Assembly (NCBI GenBank): GCA_033856255.1
Contig: JAWVFH010000013.1
Coordinates: 58,939 to 122,938 of the forward strand
DNA length: 64,000 nucleotides
Source: WHSW01 sp033856255
GTDB lineage: Bacteria > Actinomycetota > Thermoleophilia > Solirubrobacterales > 70-9
Direction: 5' to 3'
Made by a program: the position numbers and the translations under genes. Positions within the stretch are counted from its first letter, which is position 1; each line of letters begins with the position of its first letter. Below, in pieces: positions 33,872 to 41,337 of the stretch. Under the pieces are notes generated by a model. It saw only the letters and a program-made list of their open reading frames with translations. It did no database searches and was not told the origin of the DNA.

Positions 33872-34218
33872 CTGCTCTCCGAGTTCCCCCGGAGGGCCTC
33901 GATCGCCCTGCTGGCGAGCCGGACGCCGAGCGTCGCCGCCTCTGCCGCGGCGGCTACTCCGGCCCACGCGAGGTCCTCGATGCCGCCGCCGGACGGTGCC
34001 TCGGTCGCCGGCGGTTCCGGCCGCTCGCCCGGCGGCTTCGGCGGCGGGCTCGCGGGCTCGGCGCTCGCGGTCCTCGCGGACGCCTTGGTGGCCTTCGCCG
34101 GGGCCTTGCGCGGTTTGCCGGCGCCGTCGCGACGCGGGCTGCGCGTGCCCGGCCGCGAGCCGGGCAGATTGCCGAACACGCCGCCCTGGGGGCTCTCGAC
34201 GTCAGGCTCGTCGCTCAT
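33868..34218 (-). CDS. Small Ala/Pro/Lys-rich protein upstream of the YihY gene
   Basis: 116 residues. The first 80 are disordered and basic (RSPRRDGAGKPRKAPAKATKAS, then a run of Pro), followed by one amphipathic or weakly membrane-bound helix (EDLAWAGVAAAAEAATLGVRLASRAIEAL). No family is recognised. It is coupled to the YihY gene by a TTGA overlap, so it may act with that membrane protein. ATG 34218 gives the best start; longer frames have no support. Confidence 0.55.
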   Translation of the reverse strand: MSDEPDVESPQGGVFGNLPGSRPGTRSPRRDGAGKPRKAPAKATKASARTASAEPASPPPKPPGERPEPPATEAPSGGGIEDLAWAGVAAAAEAATLGVRLASRAIEALRGNSESS

Positions 34219-34578
34219 CCGCTGTATTCCATCGCGATCGGCGGACGCGCGCGTTGCGGCCGCGAGGATTCGGGTAACCGCGGCCGGGTATCGGTGTTCA
34301 ACCTGCTCCGGCCGCTGCACGCCATCGGTCGCCGGGTGGAAACACCCGCAAACAGCGAATGACCCGTTGACTTCGCATACTCGCCGACTACAATCGAAAA
34401 ACGAGTTCACCTTGCCACCGCCGCGTGTATGAGAGAGCTCTTGGCAGGGCCGGCGACGGCGACTCGACGAAAAGGGGTTTTGAGGGCGCTTTACTTACGC
34501 CCCCAGGCGGGTCGCCGATAGGGATCACGCAAGGTTTCCACGGATGCACGAAATCAGGAAGGAAGACGTAGCCAAGCG
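34219..34578 (+). other. 360-base gap containing the rpoD promoter and long leader
   Basis: The rpoD promoter lies at 34367-34394. The remaining 180 bases before the rpoD ATG form a leader with a GGGCG/CGCCC hairpin near 34484-34502 and a purine-rich AGGAAGGAAG ribosome site about 12 bases before ATG 34579. A 30-codon frame (ATG 34429 to TAG 34521) exists but has no ribosome site. The first half (34219-34360) shows nothing I can name. Confidence 0.5.
34367..34394 (+). promoter_or_regulatory. Housekeeping promoter of rpoD (TTGACT, 16, TACAAT)
   Basis: TTGACT (34367-34372) and TACAAT (34389-34394) are separated by 16 bases, very close to the sigma-70 consensus and the most canonical promoter in the window. 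Transcription would start near 34401, leaving a leader of about 178 bases. Confidence 0.7.
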
Positions 34579-35682
34579 ATGCTGATCACTGAACTTCAGG
34601 AGCTCGAGGAGGTCAAGAACCTCGTCACCAAGGGCCAGGCCGTAGGCGTGGTCGCGTACGGCGAGGTCGCGACCGCGCTCGCCGAGGTGGACGTCGACGA
34701 GGGCGACATCGAGGAGCTCTACGGGTACCTCGAGGCGCAGGGCGTGGAGATGGTCGACGACGTCGATCCCGCCCAGGCTTCCTCCCCGGACGCCGAGCGG
34801 GCGGAGCCGAAGCGCGGCAAGCGCCGCAAGTCGGCGGCTCTCGACCTGAAGCCGGACATGACCACGGACTCGCTGCAGCTGTTCCTCAAGGACATCGGCA
34901 AGGTCCGCCTGCTGACGGCGCAGGAGGAGGTCGACCTGGCGAAGCGGATCGAGCGCGGCGACCTCGACGCGAAGCAGAAGATGGTCGAGTCCAACCTCCG
35001 CCTGGTCGTCTCGATCGCCAAGAACTACCGCAACCAGGGCCTGCCCTTCCTTGACCTGATCCAGGAGGGCACGCTCGGCCTCGTCCGCGCGGCCGAGAAG
35101 TTCGACTACCGCAAGGGGTTCAAGTTCTCGACCTACGCGACCTGGTGGATCCGCCAGGCAATCGCGCGCGCGCTTGCAGACAAGGCGCGGACCATCCGCA
35201 TCCCGGTCCACGTCGTCGAGAAGCTGAACAAGATCGGTCGCGCCGAGCGCAAGCTCGTGACCGAGCTCGGCCGCGAGCCGACGCCCGAGGAGATCGCAGA
35301 GGTCACAGGCATCGACCCCGAGGAGGTCGACCAGATCAAGCGCTCCGCGCAGGCTCCGGTCTCGCTGGAGAAGCCGGTCGGCGACGAGGAGGAGTCCGAG
35401 TTCGGACAGTTCATCGCCGACGAGAAGGCCGAGTCGCCGTTCGAGCGTGCTGCCGACCTGCTCACCAAGGAGGCGCTGCGCGAGGCACTGGAGAACCTCT
35501 CCTACCGCGAGCGGCGAGTTCTCGAGCTGCGCTACGGCCTCGGCGGCGAGCATCCGCGCACCCTCGACGAGGTCGGGCGGACGTTCAACGTCACCCGCGA
35601 GCGGATCCGGCAGATCGAAAATCAATCCTTGAAGAAGCTGCAGAGCCTCGCTGAGGCTCAGAAGCTTCGCGAAGTCGCCTAG
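34579..35682 (+). CDS. rpoD: Primary sigma factor of RNA polymerase
   Basis: 367 residues. A short acidic region 1.1-like part is followed by region 1.2 (DSLQLFLKDIGKVRLLTAQEE), region 2 with NLRLVVSIAKNYRNQGLPFLDLIQEG and FSTYATWWIRQAI (promoter -10 recognition), region 3 (RIPVHVVEKLNKI), and region 4 with LRYGLGGEHPRTLDEVGRTFNVTRERIRQIE (-35 recognition helix). These are the residues of group 1 sigma factors. It directs core polymerase to housekeeping promoters, including the leaderless TANNNT type seen throughout. Confidence 0.96.
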   Translation: MLITELQELEEVKNLVTKGQAVGVVAYGEVATALAEVDVDEGDIEELYGYLEAQGVEMVDDVDPAQASSPDAERAEPKRGKRRKSAALDLKPDMTTDSLQLFLKDIGKVRLLTAQEEVDLAKRIERGDLDAKQKMVESNLRLVVSIAKNYRNQGLPFLDLIQEGTLGLVRAAEKFDYRKGFKFSTYATWWIRQAIARALADKARTIRIPVHVVEKLNKIGRAERKLVTELGREPTPEEIAEVTGIDPEEVDQIKRSAQAPVSLEKPVGDEEESEFGQFIADEKAESPFERAADLLTKEALREALENLSYRERRVLELRYGLGGEHPRTLDEVGRTFNVTRERIRQIENQSLKKLQSLAEAQKLREVA

Positions 35683-35762
35683 CGGCGACCGGGCCAGGCG
35701 CCGGCGCAAGAGGCGCGGCGCGCGGGCACGCGCAAAAGACGTTACTCAAGAAGAAAGACAAC

Positions 35763-35768
35763 GGAGGT
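35763..35768 (+). promoter_or_regulatory. Perfect Shine-Dalgarno GGAGGT before an ATC start
   Basis: GGAGGT ends five bases before ATC 35774, ideal spacing. No ATG, GTG or TTG is placed to use it, which is the main evidence that ATC is the start codon. Confidence 0.7.
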
Positions 35769-35773
35769 ACCCC

Positions 35774-36139
35774 ATCAGCACCGCAACCGCAACCAAGACT
35801 CGCGCGACGGAGTGGACCTGCGCTCGCTGCGAGATGACCAGCCGCTGGGCCGATGGCCTGGACGGTGGCGCCGACATGCCCCCGCACTGGGCGCGCGAGG
35901 CCGACGGACGCGAGTACTGCCTCGTCTGCCGGCGTGAGCGCGCAGTCGAGATCGCACTCGAGGAGGCCGAGGACATCGGCACCGAGGCGCGGGCAAAGCT
36001 CCGAGCGTCGACCGTTGTTCGGTTCGAGATCGAGCGTGACCCCGAGCGGACCGAGGGCGAAATCGCCAAGGCCGCGCGCACCTCGATCGGCGCCGTGCGC
36101 AAGGCACGCCAGGCGCTCGGTTCGCGCCGGGCCGCGTAA
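35774..36139 (+). CDS. Zinc-ribbon/helix-turn-helix small protein with apparent ATC start
   Basis: 121 residues if it starts at ATC 35774. Two Cys pairs, Cys16-x2-Cys19 (WTCARCE) and Cys49-x2-Cys52 (YCLVCRRE), look like one zinc ribbon. A charged linker leads to ERTEGEIAKAARTSIGAVRKARQAL, a plausible helix-turn-helix. The first ATG (35834) would remove the first Cys pair. It lies 91 bases after rpoD, possibly in the same transcript. Unrecognised family; it could be a transcription factor or polymerase-associated protein. Confidence 0.72.
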   Translation: MSTATATKTRATEWTCARCEMTSRWADGLDGGADMPPHWAREADGREYCLVCRRERAVEIALEEAEDIGTEARAKLRASTVVRFEIERDPERTEGEIAKAARTSIGAVRKARQALGSRRAA

Positions 36140-36166
36140 CTCAACTTCGGCAAACGCCGTTCGGCG

Positions 36167-36937
36167 CTAGACGAGGCTTCGTACGAAGCGCGTCGTCACG
36201 CCGAGCGGCTCGAAGCCGATCTTGCGGTACATCTCGGGGACGGAGCCGCCGCCGTCGGCGACGATGAAGACCAGGTCGTTCCCTGCTTCCAGCGCGGCCA
36301 GTGCAGCGGCGCTGACGACCGCTCGCCCAAGCCCGCGTCCACGGGCGGCCGGCGTGGTCGCGACGTCCTCGACCTGGGCGACCTGCCCATCCTGGAGCAG
36401 CCAGGCCCGAGCGACGATGTCGCCGCTGTCGCGAACCGCGAACCAACGGCCACCGATCGTGGCCTCCAGCCGGCCATCCAGCATGTCCAGCTGGTCCGCG
36501 AGCTCCTCGTCGCCGGGGAAGAACTCCAGCGTCAGCTCGCGCCGGCTCGGGGCCACGTCGTCGAAGCTCACCTGGGTTATCGCCACGGCAGGGGGTTCGG
36601 GGCGGCGCCGGAGCGCCAACGCAAGGAGCGGCGTTGCCTTGAACCCAAGCCCCTCGAGCCCTTCTCGCAGACCAGCCGCATCGCTTTCGTCAGGTACGAC
36701 GATGGAGACGTGTGCCATCCCCGCATCGCGCGCGATCTCGGTGGCCTCGGCGGCGACGATCTCGGCGCCCGCGCCACCCAGCGCATCAACCCGCAGGTAG
36801 TTCGCGTCCCAGACCTTCGGCATCTCCGGTGAGACCAGCGCGACCCCGAACCTCCAATCACGGCTCTCCGTGGCCGCGCCCGCGTCGACCCGCGCCTGAA
36901 AGGCGGCGATCCACTCGAGCTCCTCGTTCGCGGTCAC
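36167..36937 (-). CDS. GNAT-family N-acetyltransferase
   Basis: 256 residues. The C-terminal GNAT core is clear: VAQVEDVATTPAARGRGLGRAVVSAAALAAL is motif A with the acetyl-CoA pyrophosphate loop (R/Q-x-x-G-x-G/A), and FIVADGGGSVPEMYRKIGFEPLG is motif B. The N-terminal half (about 1-125) looks like a second, degenerate GNAT fold. Substrate unknown. GTG 36937 is chosen because TACTTT lies six bases upstream; the start codon is inside the palindrome at 36932-36971. Confidence 0.84.
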   Translation of the reverse strand: MTANEELEWIAAFQARVDAGAATESRDWRFGVALVSPEMPKVWDANYLRVDALGGAGAEIVAAEATEIARDAGMAHVSIVVPDESDAAGLREGLEGLGFKATPLLALALRRRPEPPAVAITQVSFDDVAPSRRELTLEFFPGDEELADQLDMLDGRLEATIGGRWFAVRDSGDIVARAWLLQDGQVAQVEDVATTPAARGRGLGRAVVSAAALAALEAGNDLVFIVADGGGSVPEMYRKIGFEPLGVTTRFVRSLV

Positions 36938-36971
36938 GCCTGGAAAGTACGGAGTCCGTCCAGGCGTGACC
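36932..36971. promoter_or_regulatory. Perfect 13-bp inverted repeat over the GNAT start, in a divergent promoter region
   Basis: GGTCACGCCTGGA (36932-36944) and TCCAGGCGTGACC (36959-36971) are exact inverted repeats with a 14-base spacer. The GNAT start (36935-36937) is in the left arm and its TACTTT hexamer (36944-36949, minus strand) is at the spacer. pilT begins 36 bases past the right arm. A dimeric repressor could control one or both genes. Confidence 0.6.
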
Positions 36972-37006
36972 ACCTCAAGGCCGCGCGCCTGGCGCCGATA
37001 GGGGTT

Positions 37007-38134
37007 GTGATGGGGTTCGACGTCGATGCTGCCCTCCGTTACGTGGTCGAGCGAGAGGGCTCTGACCTGCACGTCAAGGTGCCCGCGCCGCCGATGGCCC
37101 GCGTCCATGGCGAGCTGCTTCCCATGGAGGGCGCCGAGGCTCTCTCGCCCGAGGACACGGATGCGGCGCTCAAGCACGTCCTGTCCGACGGCCGGCTGCT
37201 GGAGGAGTTCGCGACTGACGGCGAGGCAGACTTCTCCTACGAGCTGGCTGGCGTGGCGCGCTTTCGCGTCAACGCTTTCAAGCAGCGCGGAAACGTTTCA
37301 ATCGCCTTCCGCGTCATTCCCTACCAGGTGCGCTCGATCGAAGATCTCGGCCTGCCGCCGGTAATCCGCAAGCTTGCGGAGGAGCCGCGGGGAATCATCC
37401 TTCTCACCGGGACGACAGGGTCGGGCAAGTCGACGACGCTCGCGGCGATGATCGACCACATCAACTCGACCCGGGCGCGGCACATCGTCACGCTCGAGGA
37501 TCCGATCGAGTACCTGCATCGCGACAAGCTCTCGATCATCAACCAGCGCGAGATCGGCCACGACACCGAGAGCTTCGGCCGGGCGATGCGCCGCGTTCTG
37601 CGCCAGGACCCGGACGTGATCCTGATCGGCGAGATGCGCGACGAGGAGACGGTCCGGACCGCGCTGTCTGCGGCCGAGACGGGGCACCTCGTGCTCTCGA
37701 CGCTGCACACGCTGGATGCCTCCGAGACGATCAACCGGATCATCGACTTCTTCCCGCCCCACCTCCAGCAGCAGGCGCGGGTGATGCTTTCCTCGACACT
37801 TCGCGGGGTCGTCTCGCAGCGCCTGGTCCCGCGGGCCGACGGCACCGGCCGGATCGCCGCATGCGAGGTGATGGTGGTCACCGGGCGGGTCCAGGACCTG
37901 ATCCTGAACCCGGAGGAGACCGGCCGGATCACCGAGGTCATCGCCGAGGGCGAGTACTACGGGATGCAGACCTTCGACCAGTCGCTGCTTGTTCATGTGA
38001 CCGCGGGATCGATCTCGGTCGAGACCGCGATGGAGGTGGCCACCAGCGCCCACGACTTCAAGCTCATGCTGGACTCCCAGGGCCAGCGAGCGAGCGGCAT
38101 GGAGCAGGTCCAGGGCGCCGCTTCCGGGGCCTGA
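37007..38134 (+). CDS. pilT: Type IV pilus retraction ATPase PilT-like
   Basis: 375 residues from GTG 37007 (ATG 37010 also fits). Walker A GTTGSGKST is at 135-143, HIVTLEDPIEYLHRDKLSIINQREIG holds the Asp box, VILIGEMRDEETV is Walker B, and GHLVLSTLHTLDASETINRIIDFFP the His box. It hydrolyses ATP in a hexamer to disassemble pilus fibres. No pilin, PilB, PilC or PilM genes are beside it; the pilin-like protein at 23068 is far away. Slightly longer than usual (about 345) because of the C-terminus. Confidence 0.93.
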   Translation: MMGFDVDAALRYVVEREGSDLHVKVPAPPMARVHGELLPMEGAEALSPEDTDAALKHVLSDGRLLEEFATDGEADFSYELAGVARFRVNAFKQRGNVSIAFRVIPYQVRSIEDLGLPPVIRKLAEEPRGIILLTGTTGSGKSTTLAAMIDHINSTRARHIVTLEDPIEYLHRDKLSIINQREIGHDTESFGRAMRRVLRQDPDVILIGEMRDEETVRTALSAAETGHLVLSTLHTLDASETINRIIDFFPPHLQQQARVMLSSTLRGVVSQRLVPRADGTGRIAACEVMVVTGRVQDLILNPEETGRITEVIAEGEYYGMQTFDQSLLVHVTAGSISVETAMEVATSAHDFKLMLDSQGQRASGMEQVQGAASGA

Positions 38135-38142
38135 GAAGTCAC

Positions 38143-38170
38143 TTCAGTTCGTAAAGCATTGAGCTATACT
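38143..38170 (+). promoter_or_regulatory. Probable promoter of the HxlR gene (TTCAGT, 16, TATACT)
   Basis: TTCAGT (38143-38148) and TATACT (38165-38170) lie 16 apart, nine bases after pilT ends, giving a leader of about 65 bases with GAAAG before ATG 38242. Confidence 0.4.
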
Positions 38171-38241
38171 CGGCACTGCGAGCTGGAGAGCGCGGCGGAC
38201 TGGATCGCGCCCGCCCGGCCACAAAGAGAAACGCGAAAGCG

Positions 38242-38580
38242 ATGGCTGAATCTCCCTGTCCCGTCGGTTGTTGTGCCGAGATCATCTCCGGCAAGTGGAC
38301 GCTGCTCGTAATCCGTGATCTCGCCGGCGGCTCCTGCCGCTTCTGCGAGCTGGAGCGCTCGCTCGCCGGGATCAGCCCTCGCACCCTCTCGCTCCGGCTT
38401 CGCGCTCTCGAGGAGCAGGGAATCGTCGTCCGGCGCACCTACCCGGAGGTTCCGCCCCGGGTCGAGTACGCGCTGACCGACAAGGGCAGCGCCCTCGTTC
38501 CGCTGATCGAGGACATGCGCTCATACGGGCGCCGCTGGCTCGTCGAGGGCGAGACCGCCCGCCAGCCCGTCGCGGCGTAG
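38242..38580 (+). CDS. HxlR-family winged-helix transcription regulator
   Basis: 112 residues. CPVGCCAEIISGKWTLLVIRDLAGGSCRFCELERSLAGISPRTLSLRLRALEEQGIV is the whole HxlR signature: the K-W-T/S helix, the R-F-x-E-L helix and the I-S-x-x-x-L recognition helix. It binds DNA as a dimer. Four Cys in the first 35 residues (CPVGCC and CRFC) suggest redox or electrophile sensing. The target is unknown; the 611-residue gene follows 63 bases later. Confidence 0.9.
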   Translation: MAESPCPVGCCAEIISGKWTLLVIRDLAGGSCRFCELERSLAGISPRTLSLRLRALEEQGIVVRRTYPEVPPRVEYALTDKGSALVPLIEDMRSYGRRWLVEGETARQPVAA

Positions 38581-38643
38581 CGCGCTCCCTGCAAGCTTGC
38601 TTGCATCGCAGGAACGACCCGTGCGTGGGCGAAACCGTCGCGC

Positions 38644-40479
38644 ATGCACGATTTGGTGGTCAGGGAGGCGTTGACGACGATGGCGCTCGACGCCGCGAAG
38701 CGCTTCCACGAGCTTGTGGTGGCCGGCGACGAGATTCCCTACGAGGTTCGCGAGCCGGGTGACGGCTCACCGCTCTGCGAGTACGAGCCGCAGACCGCGC
38801 GCTTCGTCCGTGATCACGCTCCCGCGCTGCGCGAGCTCGATTCTTTCGGCGCCGCGTGCGCGGCGCTCGAAGCAGCCGACCTCGCCGGTCCCTATCTGGA
38901 GGCCGCGGCGATCCCGGTTCCGGCCGAGGGTCGCCGTCGCTCTGAGCTTGCCAGCGTCGTCTTCCTGGCCCGCCTGTGGGAGGACTCGACGGACTTCTCG
39001 CTGCCCGAGGACCGCCTTGAGGCCTCGCTCCTGGAGCTTCAGGTCGGCGGCGAGCCGGCCGAGGACGAGATCGAGGTCGTCGTCCAGCTCCGCGGCCTGC
39101 AGATGCCCGTGGAGCGACTCGAGCTTGCCACGGCGACGATCATCCGCGCGGACGCGGTCGACGTCCCGGCCGAAGCTCGCGCCTCCGACGGCTCCGGTGC
39201 TGCCGGGTGGCAGCCGACGTTCCTTGCCGTCGCTCGCGTCGGCGACACGGTCGGCGCCGGCGAGGCGCCCGACGCGGGTGCTCGAGCGGTGGGCGCGTTC
39301 CGTGCCCTGATCACCACGCTTCGTCTCTTCAAGGCCGGCGGTGTCGGCCTCGGCCCGCATGCGTGGGCGCGTACGGGCTCCGACCGCTGGCGCCGCATCG
39401 CGACCGGCGAGGGCCGCCCGCGTCCCGGCGGCTACGTCGTCGCCGAGGAGGAATTGGGCGAGCTCGTGGCCCTCTCGCGCGCCCTTGCCAACCGCTCCAC
39501 TCCGTTCGGTCGTCCGGCGAAGGGACGTCCCGGGTTCGCCGGCGCGCTCGCGCGGGCGATCTCGCGATTCGAGCTCGGCCTGGAGAGGGCCGCGGCGCTC
39601 GAGGCCCTGAACGACTACCTGCTGGCGCTTCGCTTCGTCCTCGAGGGTGGTGGCCCCGCGGATCTCGGCCTCCCGATGCGGGTCGCCGCACTCTGCTCCG
39701 AGCCCGAGCATCGCGGCGAAACCAAGGCGGTCATCGAGCGAGCGATGTCACTCGAGCGCGAGCTGTGGACCGGTGAGCCGGCCGCCCGTGGTGAGGGCGC
39801 TCCCGCCGAGGTCACGGTACGAGTGGAGGAGCTGGCGCGAGCGATCTTCAAGGACGCAGCCTGCGGCCACCTCGGCGGCGACCTGCGCGCAACCGCAGAC
39901 GAGATCCTGCTGGCCGACGGCCTTTCGATCGGCGAGGGCGCCGTCGAGCAGCGCGGAGAGACCGCCGAGTGGGAGTCCTCCGAGGAGGAGGAGCACGAGT
40001 GGGCCGCCGAGGAGGAGCCGGTGGTCGACCAGGACGAGCACGAGTGGGCGGACGAAGACGAGCCTGTCGGGCCTGCCGACGAGCCTGTCGAGACCGTGTG
40101 GGCGGAAGACGTGAGCGTCGACGGATGGTCCGACGAGCCGGTGGAGCCTGAGCCGACGCTGGCCGAAGAGCTTCGGCAGGTGACCCAGGGGCGGGGTCGA
40201 ATCAGGGTTGAGCAGAACTTCGAGTCAGAGGAGGAGCAGGTGATCGGATCGATGCATGCAAGCGAGGCGGCCCAGAGGGTCCTCCGCGAGCGCCCCGTGA
40301 CCACCATCGGAGGCGGTGAGCCGGTCGAGCAGAACCCCGTCGCAGAGGCGATCCAGCGCCACGAGGACGACCGCCGCGACGTCTCCGACCGAGTCGCCTT
40401 CCTCTTCCCGCGCCCCGAGACCTGCCAGTGGGAGATCCGCGAGGTGGGGTATGACCGGACGCAACGTGCAGGTAGGTAA
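38644..40479 (+). CDS. Large orphan cytosolic protein with acidic repeats
   Basis: 611 residues from ATG 38644 (ATG 38680 is an alternative). No signal or membrane helix. Residues 1-420 are a folded, Ala/Glu/Arg-rich region with strands (SRRRSELASVVFLARLWEDS-like) and a helical half (FELGLERAAALEALNDYLLALRFVLEGGG). Residues 435-520 are very acidic with repeats EEEEHEWAAEEEPV and DEHEWADEDEPV, then a tail that ends CQWEIREVGY. The family is unknown to me. It is followed by several hairpins, so its message probably ends there. Confidence 0.7.
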   Translation: MHDLVVREALTTMALDAAKRFHELVVAGDEIPYEVREPGDGSPLCEYEPQTARFVRDHAPALRELDSFGAACAALEAADLAGPYLEAAAIPVPAEGRRRSELASVVFLARLWEDSTDFSLPEDRLEASLLELQVGGEPAEDEIEVVVQLRGLQMPVERLELATATIIRADAVDVPAEARASDGSGAAGWQPTFLAVARVGDTVGAGEAPDAGARAVGAFRALITTLRLFKAGGVGLGPHAWARTGSDRWRRIATGEGRPRPGGYVVAEEELGELVALSRALANRSTPFGRPAKGRPGFAGALARAISRFELGLERAAALEALNDYLLALRFVLEGGGPADLGLPMRVAALCSEPEHRGETKAVIERAMSLERELWTGEPAARGEGAPAEVTVRVEELARAIFKDAACGHLGGDLRATADEILLADGLSIGEGAVEQRGETAEWESSEEEEHEWAAEEEPVVDQDEHEWADEDEPVGPADEPVETVWAEDVSVDGWSDEPVEPEPTLAEELRQVTQGRGRIRVEQNFESEEEQVIGSMHASEAAQRVLRERPVTTIGGGEPVEQNPVAEAIQRHEDDRRDVSDRVAFLFPRPETCQWEIREVGYDRTQRAGR

Positions 40480-40483
40480 GTGA

Positions 40484-40620
40484 GGAGCTTTAGCTCCGAA
40501 AGCAGCATGTAAGGGCGCCGAAGGCGCCCGCAAGAGATTCACGAGTCTCACAACCGCTTAACGGTTTTCCTCCGATCACCCAGGAAGAGCGGGTCAGGCC
40601 GCCGGTTCCGCCGGCGGCCT
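40484..40620. terminator. Run of hairpins between convergent genes
   Basis: Four clear stem-loops in 137 bases: GGAGC/GCTCC (40484-40497), GGGCGCC/GGCGCCC with loop GAA (40513-40529), AACCG/CGGTT followed by TT (40552-40568), and AGGCCGCCGG/CCGGCGGCCT with loop TTCCG (40596-40620). A weak GAGA/TCTC pair sits at 40534-40549. The last one, a perfect 10-bp stem, is next to the DsbA-like gene stop and probably ends both convergent messages. Confidence 0.7.
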
Positions 40621-40628
40621 CGGCCTGT

Positions 40629-41333
40629 CTAGCGGCCGAGGATTGAGTCGAGCTGGGAAGTGAAGTCGTCCGGGTTGCTCGGGTCGGAGACCTCGAGCCG
40701 GTGCCCGGCGTCGCCCTGCTCGACCTCGAACGAGGGAGTGCTGGTCAGCCCGGAATCGGTGAACAGAGCCTTCGACTGGTCAAGCAGGCGAGTAACGGGC
40801 TTTGTGGTCTGGGCGGCGAGGGCCTTTTGTGCGTCCAGCCCGGGCGTCGTCTCGGCGATCGAGCGAAGGAAGTCCGGCGTGACGTAGCCGGAGTTCTCGT
40901 CGTCCTGGTTCCGGTAGAAGAGATCGGCGAACTGCCACAGCCGGTTTTGAAGCGACGCCGCCAGCGCGACGCGGGCGGCGGTCTCTGACTGGGCACCGAT
41001 GAAGGTCTGCGGCTCGAAGCGCAGGCGCAGGTCGCCCGGCTTGACGTAGCGCTCGACGATCGTCGGCAGCACGTCGAGGGTGAACTGGCGGCAGAACGGG
41101 CACTGCAGGTCCGCGTACTCCACCAGCGTCACCGGTGCATTCGAGTCGCCGAGGTACTTCTCGTGCTGGGGAATGCGCGCGAAGAGCTTCGTAACCGCGG
41201 CACGGTCGGCCTCCAGATGCTGGAGCGAGTTCGAGCCCGCCTGGCTGATGACGATCACGACGGCGACGAGGATCGCCGCGAAGAGGGCGACGGCGCCGAT
41301 TTGCCAGAGTCGTTGCCGGCGGGCGTCGGTCAC
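40629..41333 (-). CDS. Membrane-anchored DsbA-like thiol oxidoreductase
   Basis: 234 residues. One N-terminal membrane helix (about 12-31, IGAVALFAAILVAVVIVIS) anchors a thioredoxin-fold domain with CPFC at 78-81 (YADLQCPFCRQF) and the cis-Pro loop TSTPSFEV. It probably introduces or shuffles disulphides in exported proteins. GTG 41333 is four bases after the ArsA-like gene, so it belongs to the same operon. Confidence 0.9.
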   Translation of the reverse strand: MTDARRQRLWQIGAVALFAAILVAVVIVISQAGSNSLQHLEADRAAVTKLFARIPQHEKYLGDSNAPVTLVEYADLQCPFCRQFTLDVLPTIVERYVKPGDLRLRFEPQTFIGAQSETAARVALAASLQNRLWQFADLFYRNQDDENSGYVTPDFLRSIAETTPGLDAQKALAAQTTKPVTRLLDQSKALFTDSGLTSTPSFEVEQGDAGHRLEVSDPSNPDDFTSQLDSILGR

Positions 41334-41337
41334 AGAG

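Noticed and set aside
34429..34521. 30-codon frame in the rpoD leader
   Set aside because: No ribosome-binding site and no hexamer at the right distance, so not listed as a gene; kept only as part of the leader finding.
38591..38600. GCAAGCTTGC palindrome before the 611-residue gene
   Set aside because: Ten bases only, no hexamer or spacing that links it to a start; may be chance.
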